From contig JAUHXX010000004.1 in assembly GCA_030426825.1 (NCBI GenBank), positions 1 through 34,791 on the forward strand: a stretch of 34,791 nucleotides of DNA, written 5' to 3'. Made by a program: the position numbers and the translations under genes. The stretch is from Bacteroidia bacterium. GTDB taxonomy: Bacteria; Bacteroidota; Bacteroidia; Flavobacteriales_D; Crocinitomicaceae. The notes under the pieces are model-generated. The model was not told the DNA's origin and ran no database searches. It saw nothing but the letters and a program-made list of their open reading frames with translations. Positions 1 through 9,633 of this stretch are shown piece by piece; position 1 is the stretch's first letter; every line of letters begins with the position of its first letter.

Positions 1-822
1 CTCCGGAAGTAGTCGATCAAAATCTACCATTGATGGCAAAATGGCATTCTGGATTTTTAAAGCATAGTTGATGGAATCCGTGATATCGCTATTTTTTTCT
101 TTGATAATTGCTGCTTGAATTTGTGCTTGACGTTTTCTGATTTCTTCTTCCCTTAGGATCTTTCTGCTGTAGGGGATCAAAAACAAGGCAATAACTACGA
201 TTACCCCTAAAGCAATAAGGGCTTGACTCAGATATTGCTTTCGAACATCTTCAATAAAACCTGTGAATTCAACATCTGCCTCTAATACAGCAACAGTTTT
301 ACCAGCACTGTTTTTTATAGGATAAAAGGCCGACAACCAAACCCCGTTTTCTGACTCATAAGAAGGAATGATTCCTCCAACATCCATACTATCTAGCAAA
401 ACTTGAGGGTAATTCGTGTAAGAATGACGAAAATAGGGATCTGGATCAGACGTAACGCCGAACTCAAAATTTTGATCATTTTCATCAAAAACAAGTGTAT
501 AAATTGGGCTAGAAAGATTATTTGCTAATGCAGCTGTCTTGGTCACCTCATTGATATCATGATAAGTCATGTTAGCATCTGTGCTAGTGATATCATCTTT
601 TTCAGGATGATCATTCATCATGCGCTCATGGTCATCTCCATCAATGCTTATGGCCACAGAGGTAACTATTGCCGTCAATCTATCATACTGTCTTGTTTCC
701 TGAAGATTTAATTGGGTATAATATCCAAAAACTATAAAAAAGGTAGTTAACAAGATGATTGTCACGTAGATAATCAACATGATCCTCGTAGCAACATTAC
801 CTATTATTTTACCTATTAAATT
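1..822 (-). CDS. Membrane sensor protein of the SpoIIE-phosphatase paralog group, partial (phosphatase domain lies beyond the window start)
   Basis: My own reverse translation is open from a stop near 847 to the window edge: ...NVATRIMLIIYVTIILLTTFFIVFGYYTQLNLQETRQYDRLTAIV...VAVLEADVEFTGFIEDVRKQYLSQALIALGVIVVIALFLIPYSRKILREEEIRKRQAQIQ...DITDSINYALKIQNAILPSMVDFDRLLPE. Two TM segments flank an extracytoplasmic domain; the 'DSINYAxxIQxAILP' linker matches the four complete paralogs. Start uncertain (TTG ~822 or ATG 780). Confidence 0.75.
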
Positions 823-918
823 TCCCAATTCTGATAGTTTCTCCCAATTTAACTAAAATTCCTTGAATTCATCACACACTAAATCAACCTCTTTGAAAGT
901 GATTTGTTCAGTACAAGA

Positions 919-2913
919 TTAAATTCTGATTCCAACAATGCATATATCATCAACCTGTTCGTAGTCTCCTCTCCAATCTCGAATATACTCTGAAAGTATT
1001 TCTTTCTGATCATCCATAGCCCTCGTGTGTTGCTTTTTGATGAGTTCTTTAAAAGGCTTGTATTTGAGCTTTTTTCCTTTCGCCCCTCCAAATTGATCGG
1101 GATAACCATCAGTAAACAAATAAATTAGGTCTCCTTTATGTAACTTAACTATATGATCCGTAAACGGTTTTAAATTTTCATAAGCCCCAACTGGTTGTTT
1201 ATCTGCCTTTATTTCTTGAAGTTCCCCACCCTCTTTTTTGATAATATATAGACTATTGTTTGCTCCAGCATAAACTACCTCATTTGATTTAAAATCAATT
1301 GAGCATAAAGAAATGTCCATACCGTCTTTCACCTTGTGATTACTCATGGCAAAAGTTTCAATGACTAATTCTGTTACCTTATCTAAAATTTTGGCAGGAG
1401 AAGAAAGCTTGAACTCTCTAACAGCGCGGTTCAGTGCATTGTGACAAACTACTGAAACCATTGCACCTGGAACGCCATGACCTGTGCAATCAGCCGCAGC
1501 AATTAACACCTTACCCTCAATAGATTCCAACCAATAAAAATCACCGGCAACAATGTCCTTAGGCAAATACAAAACAAAGTTTTCTGATATGGCTTTATTC
1601 AATAAACTTTGTACTGGCAAAATGGCGTCTTGCAATCTTTTGGCGTAAGAGATACTGTCAGTAATTTCTCTGTTCTTTTCGTCAACAATGTGTTTTTGCT
1701 TTTCAATTTCTTTTTTTGCTTTTCGAACTCTAATTAACACGAATATCACTGATACAATAGCGATTCCAGCAAAAATTAACCCAATCAATAAATAGCGATT
1801 ATTCTCTTCTTTTAAGGCAATATTGGCTTTTTCTTCTTCAATTTTCGCCTCTTGCGCATCATTAATCGATTGCAACAATTCCAGCTCTTTTTGCTTTTTT
1901 TCAGATTCAAACTTGGCAGTTAATTCACGCGTAATTTCATTATTTCTTTCATCATAAAGATCTCTTCTAAGGCTTATCAATTCTGAAGCCATCTCATATG
2001 CTTTTTTATAATTACCTAAATTTGAATAGGACTCGGACAAACCTAAAAATGCTTCTTCTTTGTTGAATCTTACCTGATTAGAATCGCAATAAACCACTGC
2101 CAAATTTAAATTATCGATAGCTTTTTTGTACTCGCCTTTTCTTTGATACATTCTACCAATTACTGTATAATTGAATGCTATGGATTCATAATCTTGCAGT
2201 TTAAGGTTGATTTCAAGAGCTTGCTGCAGGTAATCATTTGCTTCATCAAATCGTTCAATATCTTTATAATACAAACCAATATTAGCCATGGTACTGGCTG
2301 CTGAAACAAGATTACCTAAGGCCAATTTTATTTCAAGAGATTGAAGCCAATACTCTAAACCAATATCATACTTAAATGACATCATGTATACGATACCAAT
2401 ATTATTGTAAACCCTTGCTATTCCTATTGAATCTCCTTCTGACTCTTCAATAGCTAGACAAAATTGATATTCTTCTATTGCGTTTTCAAGATCCTTATTT
2501 CCTCTATGCGTATTCCCTAATAAAATGTGTGCGGCCACAATGGCTTCATTATTTTCAGATTTATCGGCATATTCTACGGCCATAATTGAATATTCCGCGG
2601 CTTTGGTTGGATCACCATACTGGTACATTTCACCTAACATGGTTGTGATATTCGCAAGCAAAAAGTAATCCTCAGAGAATTTAGAGTTATCAAAAGCTTT
2701 TGTATAGAAAAATATAGCCGAATCGGTTTGAGTTAAGAAATAAGAGTCGCCTAAATAACAAAATGCATGTGCTCGCTTTATTGGATTCTGTTCGTGGGCG
2801 ATAATTTGAAAAGCGCTGTCACGGTTAAAGACTTCAGCCTCTTGAGCCTTCAAACTGAAATTAATCAGTAAAAGCATCAACAGTAGAATTATGTTTTTTG
2901 AATTTTGATTCAT
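919..2913 (-). CDS. TPR-repeat / TM / SpoIIE-type PP2C serine/threonine phosphatase
   Basis: 664 aa ORF: N-terminal signal peptide, TPR-like repeats, TM helix (YLLIGLIFAGIAIVSVIFVLIRV), coiled coil, 'DSISYAKRLQDAILP', then SpoIIE motifs AAADCTGHGVPGAMVS, DGMDIS, FTDGYPDQFGG, DDICIVG. Confidence 0.93.
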   Translation of the reverse strand: MNQNSKNIILLLMLLLINFSLKAQEAEVFNRDSAFQIIAHEQNPIKRAHAFCYLGDSYFLTQTDSAIFFYTKAFDNSKFSEDYFLLANITTMLGEMYQYGDPTKAAEYSIMAVEYADKSENNEAIVAAHILLGNTHRGNKDLENAIEEYQFCLAIEESEGDSIGIARVYNNIGIVYMMSFKYDIGLEYWLQSLEIKLALGNLVSAASTMANIGLYYKDIERFDEANDYLQQALEINLKLQDYESIAFNYTVIGRMYQRKGEYKKAIDNLNLAVVYCDSNQVRFNKEEAFLGLSESYSNLGNYKKAYEMASELISLRRDLYDERNNEITRELTAKFESEKKQKELELLQSINDAQEAKIEEEKANIALKEENNRYLLIGLIFAGIAIVSVIFVLIRVRKAKKEIEKQKHIVDEKNREITDSISYAKRLQDAILPVQSLLNKAISENFVLYLPKDIVAGDFYWLESIEGKVLIAAADCTGHGVPGAMVSVVCHNALNRAVREFKLSSPAKILDKVTELVIETFAMSNHKVKDGMDISLCSIDFKSNEVVYAGANNSLYIIKKEGGELQEIKADKQPVGAYENLKPFTDHIVKLHKGDLIYLFTDGYPDQFGGAKGKKLKYKPFKELIKKQHTRAMDDQKEILSEYIRDWRGDYEQVDDICIVGIRI

Positions 2914-4886
2914 TAAATTTTAACCCCTATCACACAAACATCATCTAATTGCTCGAAATCGCCTTTCCAATCTGTGAATGCTTTTGCTAAGAAATCTCTT
3001 TGCTCATGAATATTGGTATCACTCAATTCAATCAACATTTTCTTGAATGCTTTACTTTTCAATTTTTTGCCTTTATGTCCACCAAATTGATCCGGAAAGC
3101 CATCACTCGACAGGTAAACTATATCTCCTTTTTGTAATTTGATATTGTGATAAGTGAACTTTTGACGATAAGCAAACTTTCCAACTGGTTGTTTGTCTCC
3201 TTTCAATTCGTAAAGTGATTTGCCATCCAATTCCATATTCAATTCCAAGCCCTCATATTCTTCATTCCCTTTTCGCACAATCCATAACGGATTATGCGCT
3301 CCTGCATACTCCAACTGCATGGTATCCATGGTTAATCCTACCATAGAGATGTCCATCCCGTCTTTTACTTCATGGTCACTTCTTTCGAACGTTTTAATTA
3401 CCAAATCCGTCACTTTATCTAAAATCTCTGCAGGTTGATGCATTCCAAATTCACGTACCACTCTATTTAAGGCGTTGTGACAAACCACCGAAACCATTGC
3501 ACCTGGAACGCCATGTCCTGTACAATCGGCAGCAGCAAAGAGCACTTCATTCTCAATAACATCCATCCAATAGAAATCTCCAGCAACAATATCTTTAGGC
3601 ATATACAATACAAACGAATTTGGAAGCTGCTCCTTCCAATACGAGTCGGGTGGTAAAATTGCTGTTTGGATCCTTTTTGCATAGTTTATGGAATCAAGAA
3701 TCTCATGATTCTGCTCTTCTATTTCATGCTTCGCTAATAAAATCTCTTCATTGGCTGATTTGAGCAGACCATTTTTTTCTTCAATTTCTTTCTTTTGCGT
3801 AGTTAAAAGGTCATTCGCTTTATGTTTATCCCTATAAGCCTTCAAAATATATATTGTGAACAAAAGCACAAGAACGAACCCTATAATTACCACGTTTTTA
3901 GAATGAATTACTGAGCCTACAAAATCTGCTTCTGGAACTGCCACACCGACCAACAATTTATCTTCATCAGAAATTGCATATTCCTCAATGCTTCCCCACC
4001 AATCTTCTCCTCCTGAACTAAACGTAAAACAAGAGTCTTTTTTTTCTAAGCCATTCCAAATATTGACAGTTTGTTTAAGCGGTTCATTTTCAATTTCTTC
4101 ATAGTGCTTTAAGACATCTTTTTTAATCGTCCCCATGTCATTATAACCGCAATGTGCAGGCAGGCCGATTACCTTTTCATCCTCTGTTAAGATGAAAACG
4201 AATCCTTTTTCTGAAATATCCATTTCAGTTGTAAATTTTGAAATATCGGTAAGCAACACATCAAAAGCTGCAACGATTTCTCTATCATTAGCTGTATCTT
4301 CCCACATGGTTGAAATTGTGATACCCGGCTCTTTAGAGGTCGAAAAAGTATAGGGTTTAGTCCAATTCACATGCATAGGACTGTGAGATGCAGCACTTTG
4401 ATACCATGGTCTTGATCTTGGATCATAAACTTCAGATTTTTTGTTTGAAAAATGAGGTTCATATTCTCCTTCTTTATTCCAGAAATATTGATCAGACAAA
4501 GAATCTCGACTTCCATCATGCGTAATCCTAAACATCCATGCGGTATCTAAATCTAAAATTAAAAATTCATCCCCATCAGAAGTTGCCATCAGCACTGAAG
4601 ACAATTGTCGTTTGTTTTTAATTAAAGGACGAAATTCAGCATTTAGATGGTGATAATCGGTAAAGTTGAATACCTGTACCGAATGTTCTTGAGCAGTGAT
4701 TAAAATATCTTCTTTAATCGGGGCGAAAAAATTTTCTAATTCTAAATCTGTTCTCAGTAAAGATTTTTCAACCATATCTTTACTCAAATGATCTACTGTT
4801 TTGTTCAAATCCATCAGGATAAACACAAAAATCCCAATGATACCGAGTAACAGAAAGTAAATTGAATTTTTATAAATTGATTTCAA
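2913..4886 (-). CDS. Cache-like sensor / SpoIIE-type PP2C serine/threonine phosphatase
   Basis: 657 aa ORF: N-terminal TM, ~300 aa extracytoplasmic region with Cache-like 'YDPRSRPWYQSA', second TM, coiled coil, SpoIIE domain (AAADCTGHGVPGAMVS, DGMDIS, SSDGFPDQFGG, DDVCVIG). Stop overlaps the start of the downstream paralog (TAATG). Confidence 0.92.
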   Translation of the reverse strand: MKSIYKNSIYFLLLGIIGIFVFILMDLNKTVDHLSKDMVEKSLLRTDLELENFFAPIKEDILITAQEHSVQVFNFTDYHHLNAEFRPLIKNKRQLSSVLMATSDGDEFLILDLDTAWMFRITHDGSRDSLSDQYFWNKEGEYEPHFSNKKSEVYDPRSRPWYQSAASHSPMHVNWTKPYTFSTSKEPGITISTMWEDTANDREIVAAFDVLLTDISKFTTEMDISEKGFVFILTEDEKVIGLPAHCGYNDMGTIKKDVLKHYEEIENEPLKQTVNIWNGLEKKDSCFTFSSGGEDWWGSIEEYAISDEDKLLVGVAVPEADFVGSVIHSKNVVIIGFVLVLLFTIYILKAYRDKHKANDLLTTQKKEIEEKNGLLKSANEEILLAKHEIEEQNHEILDSINYAKRIQTAILPPDSYWKEQLPNSFVLYMPKDIVAGDFYWMDVIENEVLFAAADCTGHGVPGAMVSVVCHNALNRVVREFGMHQPAEILDKVTDLVIKTFERSDHEVKDGMDISMVGLTMDTMQLEYAGAHNPLWIVRKGNEEYEGLELNMELDGKSLYELKGDKQPVGKFAYRQKFTYHNIKLQKGDIVYLSSDGFPDQFGGHKGKKLKSKAFKKMLIELSDTNIHEQRDFLAKAFTDWKGDFEQLDDVCVIGVKI

Positions 4887-5101
4887 AAAAGTCTTCAGAA
4901 CAAAAAGTTTAAGTATTATTTAAATGTAATTAAAAGTCTGATGATTAGGTAAGAAAATTCTTTTTTTTCTAAGTTTTATAGTCGTATTTCTCCGCCCATC
5001 AACCGAAAAGGATATTGGGTCAATACAAACAACTACTTTAACATATTTTTCATCATTCTTATCAAAGCGATACTTATTTTTACCCCCTCAATTAAAGACA
5101 G

Positions 5102-5863
5102 ATGATAAAAGTTGAAAACCTCACCAAAGAATTTAAACTTTCTAAAAAGCAACAAAAAGAAAATAACAGTTCTGAGTCAGTATATACTGCCGTGAATGGA
5201 ATTTCTTTTCAATGTGAAAAAGGTCGGATTTTTTCGTTGTTAGGACCAAACGGTGCTGGCAAAACAACTACATTAAGAATGATCTCTACTATTGTAAAGC
5301 CGACTTCTGGAAGTATCATAGTGGATGGTGTAGATGTTGTAAGCCATCCTCAAGATGCCCGTGCTAAAATTGGCTTTTTAACAGGCTCAACGGGCTTATA
5401 CGAACGCCTCACCCCAAATGAAGTCTTGAAATACTTTGCAGACTTGAATGACATGGATAAGGCTACTTTTGAGAAAAGACGAGATTACTACTACGATTTG
5501 CTTGACATGCATGATTTCAAATCGAAAAAAATAGGTCAGATGTCCACCGGAATGAAACAAAAAGTTTCAATTACGAGAACTATGATTCATGATCCCAATG
5601 TTGTGGTATTTGATGAACCCACATCAGGGCTAGATGTCATTACAGCAGAAAATATTATCAAGCTCATCAGGGATTGTAAAAATGAAGGAAAAACAGTAAT
5701 ATTCTCTTCTCATATTATGTCAGAAGTTGACCTACTTTGTGATGATTTGGCTATTATCAATAAAGGAAAATTACTTTATTCTGGCAGCATGCAGGATTTC
5801 AGAGACAATATGCAAACAGAAACTTTAACAGGTGAATTTATTAGAATTGTAAACGAGAACTAA
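5102..5863 (+). CDS. ABC transporter ATP-binding protein (NatA-like)
   Basis: Walker A GPNGAGKTT, signature-like MSTGMKQKVS, Walker B VVVFDEPTSGLD. Confidence 0.93.
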   Translation: MIKVENLTKEFKLSKKQQKENNSSESVYTAVNGISFQCEKGRIFSLLGPNGAGKTTTLRMISTIVKPTSGSIIVDGVDVVSHPQDARAKIGFLTGSTGLYERLTPNEVLKYFADLNDMDKATFEKRRDYYYDLLDMHDFKSKKIGQMSTGMKQKVSITRTMIHDPNVVVFDEPTSGLDVITAENIIKLIRDCKNEGKTVIFSSHIMSEVDLLCDDLAIINKGKLLYSGSMQDFRDNMQTETLTGEFIRIVNEN

Positions 5864-5864
5864 T

Positions 5865-7046
5865 ATGAAGAAGATTATTATAATTGCGAAAAAGGAGTTT
5901 CTTGATTTACTCAGAGATAAGAGAACATTAGTTAGAATGATTTTGATTCCGCTTTTGGTTTTCCCTATTATCATTAACCTAGTGACAATGGTCCAGAGTT
6001 CAGCAGCAGAAAAAGAAGCCGCAAAGAAAGTAAATGTAGGATATGTTTTGAACGGTCAATCTTCAGAAATGATTGAGAGCTTAGCAATGATCCCGAATTA
6101 CAACTTTTATGAATTTGCGGATTCTAATGCATTAAAAAAGGAACTACTCAATGATTCAGTCACAGTTGGTCTCCATTACTCTTCAACTTTCGATCAAGAG
6201 TATACTGATGGAAAGACACCTGACCTTTCACTCTTTTATGAAGGCGTGAACCAAGAAGATTTAGGAAAAGTTAAATTCCTTTTACAGATTCAAGATTCAA
6301 TCTATACGGATAAAAGAATGAGATCTATTGAACAGGAATACGGGTTCATTGAACCTTTCACAATAGTTAAAAGAGATATTGGTGATGACAATGAGCTGAT
6401 AGCCAAATATGCCGGAGGAATGCTACCCTACTTTTTCTTGGCCTTTTGTTTTATGGGATGCATGATACCCGCTATTGACATGTTTGCTGGAGAAAAAGAA
6501 AGAGGTACAATTGAAACCTTACTAACAACTCCTGTTAAGCGTCTGCAAATTGTTATTGGAAAGATGGTGGTAATTACTACTTTCGGATTGTTGAGCGCCT
6601 CTCTAGCTTTGCTTGGTTTGTATTTCAGTTTAAATTTTATGGGAATGGAAGGAGACTTTATGGATACCATTAAAGGCATGTTATCTCCTGGTTTAATTGG
6701 AACACTCTACATTTTGTTAGTTCCTCTTGCCATATTCTTTGCTGGAATAATGATTCCTGTTTCAGTTTATTCAAGAAGCTTTAAAGAGGCTCAGAGTATT
6801 TTAACACCACTCAACATTTTAGTTGTACTGCCTGCGATTTTTGGTTTCTTACCAGGGGTTGAATTAGATTACACAACGGCTTTTATTCCAATATTAAATG
6901 TTGTTCTGGCCTGTAAATCATTGATAGGTGGACATGCCGACATGGTTTTGATTGCCATAACGTTCTTCTCATTGATTATGCTGGCAGGATTATCTGTATG
7001 GGTGTCCATTAAGCAATTTGGAAAAGAGGGAAATGTTTTGAGATAG
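5865..7046 (+). CDS. ABC-2 type transporter permease (NatB-like)
   Basis: N-terminal IIIAKKEFLDLLRDKRTLVRMILIPLLVFP, multiple TM helices, 'FAGEKERGTIETLLTTPVKRLQIVIGK' ABC-2 motif; 1 bp after the ATPase gene. Confidence 0.92.
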   Translation: MKKIIIIAKKEFLDLLRDKRTLVRMILIPLLVFPIIINLVTMVQSSAAEKEAAKKVNVGYVLNGQSSEMIESLAMIPNYNFYEFADSNALKKELLNDSVTVGLHYSSTFDQEYTDGKTPDLSLFYEGVNQEDLGKVKFLLQIQDSIYTDKRMRSIEQEYGFIEPFTIVKRDIGDDNELIAKYAGGMLPYFFLAFCFMGCMIPAIDMFAGEKERGTIETLLTTPVKRLQIVIGKMVVITTFGLLSASLALLGLYFSLNFMGMEGDFMDTIKGMLSPGLIGTLYILLVPLAIFFAGIMIPVSVYSRSFKEAQSILTPLNILVVLPAIFGFLPGVELDYTTAFIPILNVVLACKSLIGGHADMVLIAITFFSLIMLAGLSVWVSIKQFGKEGNVLR

Positions 7047-7366
7047 TTGGTTGTTGGTTGTTGGTTGTTGGTTGTTGGTTGTTGGTTGTTGGTTTTTGGT
7101 TAGATAATCGAAAAACGAGGGACGAAAAACGAAAGACGAAAATCGAGAATCGAAGAATTGATTCGTGTTTGGTGATTGGTTGTTAGTTGTTGGTTGTTAG
7201 TTTTTGGTGATTGGTTTTTGGTGATTGGTTGTTGGTGTTTGGTGATTGGTTTTTGGTTGTTGGTGATTGGTTGTTGGTGTTTGGTGATTGGTTTTTGGTT
7301 AGATAATCGAAAAACAAAGACGAAAGACGAAAGACGAAAGACGAAAATCGAGAATCGAAAATCGAG
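7047..7366. repeat. Intergenic heptameric low-complexity repeat array, duplicated composite block
   Basis: Six consecutive TTGTTGG units (7051-7092), then TTTTTGGTTAGATAATCGAAAAAC followed by ACGAAAG/ATCGAGA-type units. The same order recurs: GGTGATTGGTT/TTTTTGG units, again TTTTTGGTTAGATAATCGAAAAAC (~7291-7314), then GACGAAA x4. Confidence 0.93.
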
Positions 7367-7374
7367 TGTAGCTG

Positions 7375-9621
7375 TTATAAGCGAATTCCGACTACACAAA
7401 CATCATCAATCTGCTCGTGATCTCCCCGCCATTCTTCAAACTTCTGGTCGAGTTGATTTTTTTGATCTTCTGTAGGTAAATATGAAAGTTGAACCAGCAG
7501 TTTTTTAAATGGTTTATACTTCATTTTTTTTCCTTTCTCTCCGCCAAATTGATCCGCATATCCATCTGTGAAAAGATAAATTTGATCACCAGAATGAACT
7601 TCTACTTGATGTGAAGTAAAATCCTTCATTCCACTATACAGACCAACAGGTTGTTTATCTGCTTTTACTTCTTCAATTTCTTGAGAACCTTTACGTAAAA
7701 TCCATAAAGGGTTGTTTGCTCCGCAATATTCTATTTGACTAGACGCCTGATTTATTCTGCATAAACTGATATCCATTCCATCTTTAACGTTATCGCCACT
7801 TTTGGCAAAAGTATCTATGACCAATTCTCTCGTTTTATTTAAAATTTCGGAGGGATTCATTAATTGAAACTCATGTAATGCTTGGTGCAAAGCATTTGAA
7901 CAAACCACTGAAACCATTGCGCCAGGAACCCCGTGCCCGGTACAGTCTGCTGCAGCAATGTAATCAAATCCATGGGCGTTTTCAAACCAATAAAAATCAC
8001 CAGATACAATATCCTTTGGTTTGAAAAGAATGAAGCTCTCTGCAAATCTGTTTTTAACGGTATTAATTGATGGCAGGATGGCGGTTTGCAGTCGTTTGGC
8101 ATATTCGATACTAGACCTCATCTCCGTATGCGCCTCCACTATTTGTTCTTTTTGATGCTGAATTAATTTATTTTGACTTTGCGTTTGTCTGAATTTCTTG
8201 AAAAGAAAAAAACTGAAAATAGCAATCAAACCGATACCTGAGTACAAAATCCACTTTTGACGAGTATCTGCTTCAATTTGTTCATTTTGATGCTTGATCT
8301 CTCGTTGATTGATCTCATTAGCTATGGCAAATTGAATAGAGTCTTGCGCAGCTTTGACTGTGTATTCCAGTTTAAATTTATTTCGTGAGGCTACTTCTTC
8401 GGCCTTATCATAATTCAGTTTGTCTGATGCCTTATTATAAAATTCAAGCATCTCAAGGGCCAATTTATAATTGCCTGATTCTTTATGCACCAAATATCTG
8501 ACATAGGCCGCCTTTTGTTTTTTAGATAGATTGGAGGTTTGATTGGCCAATTCGAAACCCAAATCAGAATAATATACGGCCCGTTTCGGTTGTTTAAAAA
8601 ACAAATAAAACTTGCTCAATTCATTATAGGTTCTGATTAATGTGTTCACTTGATTTAATCGCAATGCTCCTTCTAATACTTCATTCAAAACTGATAACGT
8701 TGAGTCTTTGTATTCTTTAAATTTAGGATCGCTTCTATCTAATCTAAAAAGTTGTTTTTGTAAATGTTCGCCATAAATTTCTAGTGACCCAATATAGGAT
8801 GCTTCAGTGGCAAATTTTTTCTTAATTCGCAGAGCATCCGTATAATATTTGTTTGCTAAAGAGTCTTTTCTGATTGTTGAATAAATTTGACCTAAACCCA
8901 TCAATGAAACAGCTTCTGCCACAGGATCCTCTGGTAGAAGTTTTGCATATTTCAATGATGCAAAAGTATTTTCTAGGGCTTCATCATATTTTTCAGCATT
9001 GAATTGCTTCATTCCTATGTTTTTATATCCTACACTCAAAATCTTCATATCCCCAATCAATCTTCCAATTTCAATTCCTTTTAAATCCATCTCATTGGAC
9101 AAAACGATTTCACCTGCGTTATTGTAGGCAGTTGCAGCATTCACATAAGTCAATGCCATACCAGCACTATCACCCAAATTTTCAAAGATTTTATTTGAAT
9201 GCATGTAATAATCTACTGCCATAAAGGCGTTACCTTCTGCATTTACGGCAAATCCCATATTATTGATTGTACCCGCCATTTGCGAGGTGAAAAAGTACTT
9301 TTCACCTTTAGAAATTCCTTTTTCTTTGGTTTTTGCTAGTAAAAACTCGTAGGCGTACTTATTGTATTTAATCCATATTTCATTACTCAGATCGTCAATA
9401 ATCGTTTCTAAACATTTGACTTTTACACTATCTGAGTCTGTTAAATGAAAAATATCCAACTGCGTTTCAATTAAATCAACATCCCTCTCAATCAATTGAG
9501 AAAGATCTAAAGAGTCAATCAAATATCGTTCTGGATCTCCATATTCTTGCGCAGCAGAAGTACCGCCTATTCCGAAAAATAGAAATACGAAAAATATGTG
9601 ATTCTTAAAATTCATGATCAA
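7375..9621 (-). CDS. TPR-repeat / TM / SpoIIE-type PP2C phosphatase
   Basis: 748 aa ORF: signal peptide, TPR-like helices, TM (WILYSGIGLIAIFSFFLF), 'SSIEYAKRLQTAILP', AAADCTGHGVPGAMVS, DGMDIS, FTDGYADQFGG, DDVCVVG. Confidence 0.92.
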   Translation of the reverse strand: MIMNFKNHIFFVFLFFGIGGTSAAQEYGDPERYLIDSLDLSQLIERDVDLIETQLDIFHLTDSDSVKVKCLETIIDDLSNEIWIKYNKYAYEFLLAKTKEKGISKGEKYFFTSQMAGTINNMGFAVNAEGNAFMAVDYYMHSNKIFENLGDSAGMALTYVNAATAYNNAGEIVLSNEMDLKGIEIGRLIGDMKILSVGYKNIGMKQFNAEKYDEALENTFASLKYAKLLPEDPVAEAVSLMGLGQIYSTIRKDSLANKYYTDALRIKKKFATEASYIGSLEIYGEHLQKQLFRLDRSDPKFKEYKDSTLSVLNEVLEGALRLNQVNTLIRTYNELSKFYLFFKQPKRAVYYSDLGFELANQTSNLSKKQKAAYVRYLVHKESGNYKLALEMLEFYNKASDKLNYDKAEEVASRNKFKLEYTVKAAQDSIQFAIANEINQREIKHQNEQIEADTRQKWILYSGIGLIAIFSFFLFKKFRQTQSQNKLIQHQKEQIVEAHTEMRSSIEYAKRLQTAILPSINTVKNRFAESFILFKPKDIVSGDFYWFENAHGFDYIAAADCTGHGVPGAMVSVVCSNALHQALHEFQLMNPSEILNKTRELVIDTFAKSGDNVKDGMDISLCRINQASSQIEYCGANNPLWILRKGSQEIEEVKADKQPVGLYSGMKDFTSHQVEVHSGDQIYLFTDGYADQFGGEKGKKMKYKPFKKLLVQLSYLPTEDQKNQLDQKFEEWRGDHEQIDDVCVVGIRL

Positions 9622-9633
9622 ATCAAAACAAAT

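Noticed and set aside
879-1109. ORF 879..1109 (-)
   Set aside because: Out-of-frame overlap with the 3' end of the SpoIIE gene; no supporting motif.
3220-3682. ORFs 3220..3438 (+) and 3467..3682 (-) inside the Cache/SpoIIE gene
   Set aside because: Fully embedded in a well-supported longer CDS; no protein-like motif of their own. The same applies to the other short ORFs nested in strong CDSs (e.g. 7860..8102, 9885..10169, 10965..11258, 13237..13437, 19152..19451, 22102..22392, 29330..29584).
7047-7366. CRISPR array
   Set aside because: The repeats are contiguous 7-mers without unique spacers of constant length, and no cas genes are nearby.
7100-7475. ORFs 7100..7399 (-) and 7176..7475 (+) ('CWLLVFGDWFLVIGCW...')
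   Set aside because: They translate the heptameric repeat array and run into the SpoIIE gene; the periodic amino-acid pattern is an artefact of the DNA repeat.
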